DNA from: JANSWY01 sp965243755
Lineage (GTDB): Bacteria > Bacteroidota > Bacteroidia > Cytophagales > Cyclobacteriaceae
Direction of reading: 5' to 3'
Assembly: GCA_965243755.1 (NCBI GenBank)
Contig: CBDEVW010000003.1
Coordinates: 1,860,001-1,924,000, forward strand
DNA: 64,000 nucleotides
The first letter of the stretch is position 1. Each line of letters opens with the position of its first letter. Made by a program: the position numbers and the translations under genes. Of the stretch, positions 33,637-42,300 are shown piece by piece. Below the pieces are notes generated by a model. That model did no database searches. It was not told the origin of the DNA and saw nothing but the letters and a program-made list of their open reading frames with translations.

Positions 33637-34686
33637 ATGGCGATCATTAGTAAAAAGAAAATCCCGTACAAAGTAAATCCTATCCTTCACAGGTACCTGC
33701 AGGATTATGGAAGAGAGCTGAAATTACCTATCGCCTATGAAGATTTATTGCGGTTCAACAATTCCATTCCCCTCTATGACAAAAATGGGGTTGACACCCT
33801 GTGGGAAACTGTATTCTATGCTCAGTCAGACATGGAATACATTTACCTGGCATTAAAAAAGATCTATGCCCTACTAAAAGCGGATGGAGACATGGAAGTC
33901 ATGGAACACCTCAGGATCGAGCGGGTGGATTTGTGTACTTATGGCAATACTAAACCGATAAGGGTTCGGGTGGTCAATCAGCTCAATGACAACTTTGATT
34001 ATTTCTATATTAAAAATGCAGATGCCAACCGGGTGTACGGACTAGAGCTGGAAGATTTGCTTTCGCCTGACAGAATGAGCTATCTGGTGGATCAGGACAC
34101 CTTGGTAGAGGAACATATTGCTGGAATTCCCGGTGATTTATTCATCAAAAATTACCTTAACGATCCCGGGCTCAATGAAATCAGGCTAGCAAAAGAATTT
34201 ATAAAATTTAATGAAAGGTGCTTTGTGCGCCTCCTGGGTGATATGCATTCCAGCAATTTTGTTGTTGACATTACACCAGACTTTGAGGAGATCACTTACC
34301 GGTTAAGGGCCATTGATTTTGATCAGCAGGCTTATGAGGGTCGTAAAGCCATCTATTTACCGCAATACTTCAAACAGAACAATCCATTAATTGAGTTGGG
34401 GCTTAGAAATCTCAATCATCAAACTGTCAGACAGTATCAGCGTGAGGAACGATCTTTGATCGCAAAGCGGCTTAAAATGGCCAGACACAGAGTAAAAAGC
34501 TTAACTGATGCCATGTCTAACGACAGAATCTCCACCGATGAAAATGTAGATATGTTAAAAAAAGAACTGGCATCATTCTACGACGAGAAGGATTTTCACA
34601 ACTGCAAAAATATGGGGCAAGTCCTAAAAATGAGTCTTCTTATGCTCCTCAAAAAACCTGACCTCTACAGGGACATCAGCGCTTAA
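33637..34686 (+). CDS. uncharacterised protein with kinase-like (APH-type) catalytic motifs
   Basis: A 349-residue soluble protein not recognised as any named family. In its second half LLGDMHSSNFVV (about residues 199-210, D202 and N207) resembles the aminoglycoside-phosphotransferase/kinase-like catalytic loop HGDxHxxN, and RAIDFDQ (D227/D229) about 20 residues later resembles the metal-binding DFD/DFG. A basic helical C-terminal tail follows. If this fold is right, the N-terminal part should contain the nucleotide lysine; no G-loop is obvious. It starts 9 bp after the glycosyltransferase and precedes another unknown gene by 12 bp. Confidence 0.6.
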   Translation: MAIISKKKIPYKVNPILHRYLQDYGRELKLPIAYEDLLRFNNSIPLYDKNGVDTLWETVFYAQSDMEYIYLALKKIYALLKADGDMEVMEHLRIERVDLCTYGNTKPIRVRVVNQLNDNFDYFYIKNADANRVYGLELEDLLSPDRMSYLVDQDTLVEEHIAGIPGDLFIKNYLNDPGLNEIRLAKEFIKFNERCFVRLLGDMHSSNFVVDITPDFEEITYRLRAIDFDQQAYEGRKAIYLPQYFKQNNPLIELGLRNLNHQTVRQYQREERSLIAKRLKMARHRVKSLTDAMSNDRISTDENVDMLKKELASFYDEKDFHNCKNMGQVLKMSLLMLLKKPDLYRDISA

Positions 34687-34698
34687 TTATAAAAATCA

Positions 34699-35178
34699 AT
34701 GAAAGCAGCATCATTAGCAGAAATCAAAAGGGCGTTGAAGGATCTTGACAATGATGCGCTTGCAAAGCTATGCCTCAGATTAGGGAGGTTCAAAAAAGAC
34801 AATAAGGAGCTACTCACTTACCTGTTGTTTGAACAACAGGATGAGGCAACATACATTATGGCCATCAAGGAGGAAATTGAGGAAGAGTTTGCTCAAATAA
34901 ATGATACCAACCTTTATTGGGCAAAAAAGAGCATTAGGAAGATTTTAAAGAATCTCAACAAACAAATTCGTTTTTCTGGGTTGAAACAAACCGAAGTGGA
35001 ATTGCTGATGCATTTCTGCCAGGCAATGAATGAATCTAAAATCCCCTATCAAAGAAGCAGAGTACTCGATAATTTATACAATAATCAGATTAATAAAATC
35101 AAGAAGGCTATATCGAAACTTCATGAAGATCTACAGGCTGATTATGAATATGAAATGAAGAGATTGAACCTGGATTGA
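34699..35178 (+). CDS. uncharacterised small helical protein
   Basis: A 159-residue, highly charged protein predicted to be all-helical from its heptad-like spacing (for example IKRALKDLDNDALAKL and KKSIRKILKNLNKQIRF). No signal peptide, membrane segment or cysteine pair is visible. It is the third gene of the glycosyltransferase / kinase-like / helical protein run, with a 12-bp gap, suggesting a shared role or partner function. No function can be assigned. Confidence 0.6.
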   Translation: MKAASLAEIKRALKDLDNDALAKLCLRLGRFKKDNKELLTYLLFEQQDEATYIMAIKEEIEEEFAQINDTNLYWAKKSIRKILKNLNKQIRFSGLKQTEVELLMHFCQAMNESKIPYQRSRVLDNLYNNQINKIKKAISKLHEDLQADYEYEMKRLNLD

Positions 35179-35210
35179 AGGATTCTGATTCACACCATTC
35201 AAGTTATTGT

Positions 35211-35250
35211 GGCACAGAGTTGCTCAGAGAACCACGGAGTTTCACAGAGA
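35211..35250 (+). repeat. CACAGAG-type dispersed repeat, copy 1 (forward)
   Basis: CACAGAGTTGCTCAGAGAAC followed by CACGGAGTTTCACAGAG. It is nearly identical to the copy at 36002-36041 and similar, in inverted orientation, to those at 35346-35382 and 35940-35980. All four copies bracket the GxxExxY gene. Confidence 0.8.
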
Positions 35251-35345
35251 TGCCTTACATACGGATTGTGAAAAGAGATAGCCCATTTAAACTCAAAGAT
35301 TAGACTTATTGAAGCCCCATATACAAAGTGGTCAGGAAAGTTATG

Positions 35346-35382
35346 CTTTGTGAAACTTTGAGCTTCTCAGCACTCTCTGTGT
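35346..35382 (-). repeat. CACAGAG-type dispersed repeat, copy 2 (inverted)
   Basis: Plus strand reads CTTTGTGAAACTTTGAGCTT then CTCAGCACTCTCTGTG. Read on the minus strand it resembles copies 1 and 4. It lies 54 bp from the 3' end of the GxxExxY gene. Confidence 0.75.
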
Positions 35383-35435
35383 TACAACCTCACCTTGGGC
35401 TTTATGATGTTAGCAAACTCAGTACTTAAGATAAC

Positions 35436-35807
35436 TCAATGAATTATCCTTTTAATTCCGTTTTTTAACATTGCAACATGAAAATTTATTATTAGACCTA
35501 ATTTAAAATTGCCCAACTTGAGATAGGTTAAGACTTGAGCGGTATGAACTTCATGCAATGCCTCTACTGTTTTAATTTCAACCACTACTTTATTTTCTAC
35601 TAAGAGGTCCATGCGGTATCCATGATTTAAATGAACCTCTTTGTAAATTATAGGCATTGGCACCTCCTTATGAACAATTAAACCTGATTCCTTAAGTTCA
35701 TAATAAAGACATTCCTGATATGCAGACTCGAGTAATCCCGGCCCCAATTGTTTGTGCACCTCAATAGCATAGCCAATTATCTTAGTTGACAGATGATTTT
35801 CAATCAT
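35436..35807 (-). CDS. GxxExxY protein (PD-(D/E)XK nuclease-like)
   Basis: About 123 residues from the ATG at 35807; an upstream ATG at 35855 gives 139 residues but family members start close to the IIGYAIEVHKQLGPG segment. The signature GLLESAY is G24-E27-Y30. RMDLLVENKVVVEIKTVE fits a D-x(n)-E-x-K nuclease core, followed by a conserved HTAQVLTYLKLGNFKLGLIINF tail. The family is common across environmental bacteria and its biological role is not established. It stands alone, bracketed by two pairs of inverted short repeats. Confidence 0.85.
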   Translation of the reverse strand: MIENHLSTKIIGYAIEVHKQLGPGLLESAYQECLYYELKESGLIVHKEVPMPIIYKEVHLNHGYRMDLLVENKVVVEIKTVEALHEVHTAQVLTYLKLGNFKLGLIINFHVAMLKNGIKRIIH

Positions 35808-35939
35808 ATTAATAGTTGATGTTATAAAACCTAAAGTTAATAAATGATTGGGCAAATAAGATTTGACTTATCAAAGAATAGCAGGTTTTTGGTGCATGGA
35901 AGAAACAGCCTCGCTATTGATTCCAACAAAATTCCAATA

Positions 35940-35980
35940 CTCTGTGCAACTTTGAGCTTCTCAGTGCTCTTTGTGAAATA
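35940..35980 (-). repeat. CACAGAG-type dispersed repeat, copy 3 (inverted)
   Basis: Plus strand CTCTGTGCAACTTTGAGCTT then CTCAGTGCTCTTTGTGAAA, closely matching copy 2 (35346-35382) on the other side of the GxxExxY gene. Confidence 0.75.
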
Positions 35981-36001
35981 ACTTTCAATGGCCATGTTGG
36001 G

Positions 36002-36041
36002 ACACAGAGTTGCTCAGAGAACCACCGAGTGTCACAGAGAA
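36002..36041 (+). repeat. CACAGAG-type dispersed repeat, copy 4 (forward)
   Basis: ACACAGAGTTGCTCAGAGAA then CCACCGAGTGTCACAGAG, differing from copy 1 by a few bases. Outside the repeats, the 35,856-36,218 intergenic stretch holds no convincing gene. Confidence 0.8.
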
Positions 36042-36218
36042 TGATTTTCTCTAGTAGGTTTTAAATTTGAGAAGAGACAGCCTTTCAATTAAACCCAATG
36101 TTGATTTATTTAAAACCCCAGGGTCACTACAGTCTCGGGAATTCTATACTTAGTACAACTTTTTTTTCTAACTAGCCTAGAACCATCGTTGTTTCACTGT
36201 CTATCGACCTTTCCTTTA

Positions 36219-36725
36219 TCAACTATGAAGATATACTCCAATGTCCTGCTCTAACTGTACTGATATATACTCATCAATCATAGTGGCAATTTCATAGCCC
36301 ATGTAATTGGCCAGGATTGGAAATGATTTGTGGCTCCTGTCAACCAATACAGCGGTTTCAATCTTCTTCACATGATGTTTCAACAGGAAACTAATTCCAT
36401 GAGTAATGGTTCTACCTGAGTTTTGAACATCATCTATTAGCACAATTGCTTTGTCTGAGAGCAAAGTGGGATCACAGTTAATCTCAATTGGTCTACTCAG
36501 ATGATCATTTTTATCAATGCTTAATTCAGCCAAATGTACTTTGATGTCACTAATAGCATTCAACTCATCGTGAAGTAATTTGGCCAAAGTGCTTCCCTGA
36601 CCTACTATTCCTACTAAAATCAGCTCATTTTCCTGGAAGTTGTTCTCGTAGATTTCGTAGGCAATTCGTGTAATCTTATCTTTTACCTGTCTTTCTGAAA
36701 GGATTTTATTAAGTACCTGAGTCAT
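36219..36725 (-). CDS. phosphoribosyltransferase (PyrR/uracil PRT-like)
   Basis: A 168-residue type I phosphoribosyltransferase. The PRPP-binding loop is IVLIDDVQNSGRTI, and ELILVGIVGQGSTLAKLL is the first strand-loop. The overall layout resembles PyrR-type bifunctional regulators/uracil PRTases more than hypoxanthine PRTases, but the substrate cannot be fixed. It starts about 5 bp after the reconstructed end of the Lrp/AsnC gene, so the two are probably cotranscribed. Confidence 0.82.
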   Translation of the reverse strand: MTQVLNKILSERQVKDKITRIAYEIYENNFQENELILVGIVGQGSTLAKLLHDELNAISDIKVHLAELSIDKNDHLSRPIEINCDPTLLSDKAIVLIDDVQNSGRTITHGISFLLKHHVKKIETAVLVDRSHKSFPILANYMGYEIATMIDEYISVQLEQDIGVYLHS

Positions 36726-36730
36726 TAAGT

Positions 36731-37208
36731 TTATCTTGGAATAGGCATTACTTTACTGTCCTTGAAAGTAGAAAGAATGACCATGGATTGCAAACTATCC
36801 ACTACTTCTACTTCACTAACTTTTTTCCAGCATTAACTTTTGATAGGAGGCAATGTCCTGGGCTATGATCTTTAACATAAAATCTCCAGAACCTGTGATG
36901 TGATGACATTCAATGACCTCATCTACCTTGTAGATCTCGCTTAAAAAAATGTCGATGTTGTTTTTATTATGCCCTTTGAGCGTTACCAGTACGAAAGTAC
37001 TTACACCAAGACCAATCTTGTCAGTATCGAGCTTCGCGTGATAGCTTTTTATGATTCCTGAGTTTTCAAGTTTTTTAACCCTCTCAAGTGTAGGTGCTGG
37101 TGAAAGTCCAATATCTTTGGAAAGTTGAGCGTTGGTTATCTTAGCGTTTGATTGTAAAATTTCCAGTATTTTTCTGTCCGTCTGATCTATTTTCAAGTTT
37201 TGAGCCAT
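36731..37208 (-). pseudogene. Lrp/AsnC-family regulator interrupted by one frameshift
   Basis: The N-terminal helix-turn-helix (DRKILEILQSNAKITNAQL) and the RAM ligand domain (STFVLVTLKG, ECHHITGSGDFMLKI) are intact. The frame then stops at 36816 after LMLEKS. Removing one A from the A6 run near 36822-36830 restores VSEVEVVDSLQSMVILSTF up to a TAA at 36731, the normal AsnC ending. The ATG at 37208 (MAQNLKIDQTD) is chosen because the -7 element overlaps the earlier ATG at 37235. The break may be a sequencing error, slippage site or real mutation. Confidence 0.75.
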
Positions 37209-37234
37209 TTCTGTTATCCGAATAATATTTGCCA

Positions 37235-37242
37235 CAAATGTA
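37235..37242 (-). promoter_or_regulatory. -7 promoter element of the Lrp/AsnC gene
   Basis: TACATTTG on the minus strand, exact TAnnTTTG match, 26 bp upstream of the ATG at 37208. Confidence 0.5.
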
Positions 37243-37249
37243 ATAAATG

Positions 37250-37287
37250 AAATATTATTTTCTAATTCTCAAAAGAAAATAATATTT
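37250..37287. promoter_or_regulatory. 13-bp inverted repeat, likely Lrp/AsnC autoregulatory operator
   Basis: AAATATTATTTTC (37250-37262) and GAAAATAATATTT (37275-37287) are perfect inverted repeats with a 12-bp centre. A further half-site AATAATATTT lies at 37221-37230. The element covers the -33 region of the regulator's promoter. Lrp/AsnC proteins bind such AT-rich dyads and commonly repress themselves. Confidence 0.5.
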
Positions 37288-37381
37288 ATTAACAAGAATT
37301 TGTTTTTATATTAACAGCCGGCATTTCTGTTTACCTTATTTAGCAATCAATGTTTTTGAGGGATTAAGCATCTTAATTAAG

Positions 37382-39346
37382 CTATGCTAAATTCTTTTGG
37401 ATTCTCCGCACTGTTTTTCCCTGTTCGTGAATGACTTGTAGCAAATACATCCCCCGTATTAAGATCCCTTACATTGACTTCAATTTCCAGGAGACCAGAC
37501 AATTGGTTTTGATATGATTTTCTTTTAATAATGTTACCAGACATGTCAGTCCACTACCAACGTGATATCCATTCTGGAAGGCAGTACCACCTTAACAATG
37601 GCTATTTCATCTGCAGGATTTTGGTACTGGGTGAGCAACATTCACTCTGGTCGAAAAATCAATACACCTTTTCATTGTTTTGCAACCTTACATCGGGGGT
37701 ATTGTTTAGACGGAGATCCAAGTTTCTACACAAACATAGTCTAATGATTGATTACTTGGGATTTCCAAATCTAATTGGTGAACGACGCGAGCTCCCCTAA
37801 GCAATGTGGATTCGAATTTCTCAGCAAGTGTGAATTTATCCTCCAGGTGAACAATGATTTCAAAATTTGATACTGGCAAGTTACTTTGGTTGATCATCTC
37901 AACAACTAATGAAATTGCGTCATCTCTTTCAATCACCTGAAAATCGATAAGGTTAAGGTCATAAGCAGGAATTGCAGTTATGATCTCCTGACTAGCCGAA
38001 TCAATACACCCCTGATCTGGAAATGGTGATTAGTTTCAATTCATGATCATCTTCTTCTGTCAGCGTTAACAATGTCGTTTCATTGGTAGATATGGAATCT
38101 CCATTAAGTATCCAACCATAATTTGAGGCGCCAATGGATTGGGTTATTTATTTCTATCGCTAAAGGTGGAACTCCCATAATATTCATTGGACCGTAAAAG
38201 AAGCTTCTGGTGCTTCGTATATTTGAATGCCCTGGGTTTGTACCACTCTGACAGCCATTTCCGGTAGTGACGGTTAGGGATACCTGATAACTTCCCGCAA
38301 CCTGGTATTCATGAAAAACCAATGGACCATTCGCCCTAAAACCATCCCCAAAATCCCAAACTCTGGATACTATTGGATCTCCAGACGATGTAGACAAATC
38401 TGAAAACTCAATTATTTCATTCAAACAGTTGTTTTGAACTGCAATATTCATTTCAGGAAGCGCATCAATGGTTATAGTCTGTTGATGGCTGATTACGCAA
38501 AAATCACTTGTGGTTACCTCAAGATCAACAACATACTCCCCTGGTTAATCAAAAAACCACCGTTGGATTTTGAGTGGTAGAGACCACTTCACCAATATTC
38601 CAGTACCAACTGGTAATCTCGCCTTCACTTAAATCGATGAACCTAGTAGGAGCACCAATACAGCCTGTCTCAACCTCAAAATCAGCAATAGGTGCCGGAT
38701 CCACTACAATAATGCTGTCTACAGTTGCTTCGCAACCAGCGTCATTAAATACGGACAATTGTACATTATACTCACCAGGTTCACTGAAGAAGTGAGTTGG
38801 GTTCATGGTTTTCGGAGGTTTCGCCATCCCCAAACTCCCAGAGCCATTCGGTGACATTAGCCACCGTATTATCAGTTTCATCAATAAATGTAATCTCTGA
38901 TTCCGCACACGCTACATTTCCCTGTACAGAAAAACCTGGAGAAGGGATCTGGTCCACACTAACAGTCTTTTGAATATCATTTGTACACCCTTCTTCATCT
39001 ACCACTGACATGGTCACTTCATATGCTCCATGGGTTTCGAAAAGATGTTCGGGATTTTCTGATGTATTAAAATATCCATCCCCGAAATCCCAATGGATAG
39101 TTTCAAGGTTCTGGGAAGCACTTGTATTGCCAAATTGAGTTGGTAAGCCTTCACAGACGACCGTATAGTCGAAATCTATGTCAGGTGTTGGGTTGATCAA
39201 AATGGTATCGTATGTTGGGTCTGAGTTACAACCAGGGACCTCTGCCACCAGGGATACAATTCTTTCTCCGGCAGTGTTGAAGGAGAAAGTGGTGTCTTTT
39301 TGGTTACTGGTTCCTTCGTCTGCAAATTGCCAGGTGTATTGGGAGG
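37382..39346 (-). pseudogene. frameshifted C-terminal part of the giant PKD/T9SS protein
   Basis: Reading across three frames gives one continuous protein tail: PKD domains (TIHWDFGDGYFNTSENPEHL; WLWEFGDGE; SRVWDFGDGFRANGPL), a CARDB-like domain (NLIDFQVIERDDAISLVVEM), and a T9SS type A sorting domain (VPNPADEIAIVK ... TDMSGNIIKR ... GMYLLQVIHEQGKTVRRIQ), ending at TAG 37382. About twelve single-base frameshifts are needed, near 39346, 38810, 38553, 38243, 38192, 38142, 38020, 37722, 37670, 37620, 37551 and 37453, plus one in-frame TAA near 38546. Most are one extra base in a run of 2-6 identical bases. A patch of consensus errors is a serious alternative to true decay. Confidence 0.8.
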
Positions 39347-42300
39347 GCATTGTCATAGGCTGATTCGTTGGTGGTATTGGTGAATTGGAAACTATTGTTG
39401 GTGCAAAATATATCAGCGCTATATTCAAAAGTTGGTGACGGAGGTTCGGGGAATATGGTAATTTCCTGTGAAAATTGATTGCTACACCCCGAGGTATTTT
39501 CCACTTCTAGTGATACATGATAGGTTCCCTCATTGGTATATTGGTAAGTCGGGTTGGCCTCAGAAGATGCGCCAGAACCGTCTCCAAAATCCCAACTGTA
39601 GGTTTGGATGTCTCCACTTGTATTGATCGATGTGAAACTGTTGGCATTGCTGATGCATCGGTTATCATCAATGATGAAATCTATATCTGGTGCAACGTTG
39701 GTATTTACTGTTACTGTATTGGTGCTATAACTTACGTTACCATTGGCATCTAATGCCTTCAACGCTATTTCGTATGTGCCTGACTCACTGTAACTTATTG
39801 TTGAAGGTTGTTCTTCACTGCTCACCAACTGACTAGCCGAACAATTATCTGAAAAACTAATTTTGTAAACTGCCTCTGTGTTTGATGAGATCGCAAATCC
39901 TCGATAGTCCGATTCATGTTTTACAAAATCAAATCCTGCCAGACTGGATTGCAATACACCAAGATCTCCAAGATCTGTCACAGACACACTACCTGTACTT
40001 ATATCATTTCCTATATTTAATCTGTAGAGATTCGAATTCCCGCTCAAAAAACCGTAATAGCTTAAAGCGTCATATGCAATTTCTATCCTGAATGGCTGGT
40101 CCAGAACATCTCCAGTCAATGTCAGTTCGGTCACTGTTGGTGCAGATGTAATGTCATTACCAAATGACAGCTTGTGAAGTTTATCATTATCTTCGGAGGC
40201 AACAAACAAATACCAATTATCGCAATCGCGAAGCAATGATGTACTCCTCGGTTTGGAACTACCTGTCACTGTAATATCGTCTCCTGTGGGGTCATTGGTA
40301 ATGCTTCCGGAAAATATAAGCCTGTTGATGTTAGACCCATTCCTGTTCCCTACAAACATTACATAGTCTGTCCCAACTTTTGTTATCTCAATATCTGAAG
40401 GCAGATTAAAATTAACTCCTGATGGTGTTGGTATCTCAGAGCCGGTTATATCCAGAGCGTCTGTTGATAATGAAGCTCCAAAATTCAATAAAACAAGTTG
40501 GTCAGTGGTGTAATTTGCCACAATCCCATACCATATGCCCGATTCCTGAACAAAACTTATTCCCTCCGGTCCACTTAATAAGCCACCAATATTCCCCAGG
40601 TCAGTGACATTTGAAGTACTTACAGCGCTATCCAGATTAGATCCATAACTTATCCGCTGAATAGTGTTCCCTCCCCTGCTTAAAACAAAACCATACCACA
40701 AAGAATCATCCTCTATATAACTAATACCGGTGGGGGTGCTGCTCGATGATACTGTTATGGTTTCCTCTCCTGTAGGTATGGATGACAGCTCCCCAACACA
40801 AAAATCCCACTCATATGTTGTACCATTTGCACTACTATTTGTAAGACTCAGCACTTCATTTGTACAAACTGTCGGATTCGATATGGCAAAGTCTGAGTAC
40901 GGGCAAACCGACTCTGTAATATTGATTATTTGACCTACACTATCAGCACAACCCTGGGAGGTCGAAACCATTAGAGACACTGTATAGCTTAATGCTTCTG
41001 TAAAGGTGAAGGATGGGTTCTGATCCGTGGAACTTCCTAAACCATCAAAATCCCATAGCCAACCGGTGATAGAATCATCTGATAAGGTGAGATCAAGACC
41101 GTTGAACTGAACAGGCACATTCTCTGTACTCCCAATTGAAGTAAAATCAGTCAAAGGTTGATCATTTACTGTGATATCTTCGGTGTAGGTGGTCTCACAT
41201 CCCGAAGAGTTTGTTACCGTCAAGCGTACACTGTAGGTACCCGCTCCTGAATATTGGTAAACTGTATCTGATTGGCTCGAAGTACCCAAACCATCTCCAA
41301 AATCCCAACTATAGGAAACTATACCCAGTCCACTACTCTCATCTGTGAATTCTATCGCAGAACCAAAGCAATTATTCGAATAACTAAATAAGGCTGTAGG
41401 ACCCTCTTCTATGACCAAATCTTCTGAGTAAACAACAGTCGTACAACCAGGTATCATCCCCTGCAAGCCTACTGTTTTGGTCCCTGTTGATGAAAAAACA
41501 TAAACCGTGTCCTTCTGAGTACTGGTTGCCTCTCCATCAAAATCCCATAAATAACTAATCACACCTTCCAAACCAGTACTGTCAGTTTTATTTATAAATG
41601 TGATCTCACTATTACTACATAAACTCGCGGCAGTATAGTCAAAATCTGGTGTTGATGGTTCAGGGTAAATACTGATCTCCTGGCTCACACTATTGAAACA
41701 TCCGCCTGTACTAACTACATCCAATGTCACAGTAAACGTATTGACCGAATCATACAGGTAGGTCGTGTCTGCAGAAGAACTAGTGCCAGAGCCGTCTCCA
41801 AAATCCCAACTGTAGGTTTGAATGTCTCCACTTGTATTGATCGATGTGAAACTGTTCGAATTACTGACACATCGGTTATCATCAATGATGAAATCTATAT
41901 CTGGTGCAACGTTGGTATTTACTGTTACTGTATTGGTGCTATAACTTACGTTACCATTGGCATCTAAGGCCTTCAACGCTATTTCGTATGTGCCTGACTC
42001 ACTGTAGCTTATTGTTGAAGGTTGTTCTTCACTGCTCACCAACTGACTAGCCGAACAATTATCTGAAAAACTAATTTTGTAAACTGCCTCTGTGTTTGAT
42101 GAGATCGCAAATCCTCGATAGTCCGATTCATGTTTTACAAAATCAAATCCTGCCAGACTGGATTGCAATACACCAAGATCTCCAAGATCTGTCACAGACA
42201 CACTACCTGTACTTATATCATTTCCTATATTTAATCTGTAGAGATTCGAATTCCCGCTCAAAAAACCGTAATAGCTTAAAGCGTCATATGCAATTTCTAT

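Noticed and set aside
35856..36218. Possible small gene between the GxxExxY gene and the phosphoribosyltransferase
   Set aside because: Only the CACAGAG repeats are recognisable; no open frame with coding character remains.
37531..37800. Plus-strand open frames over the end of the giant gene
   Set aside because: The minus strand reads a clear T9SS sorting domain here once frameshifts are allowed; the plus frames lack family features.
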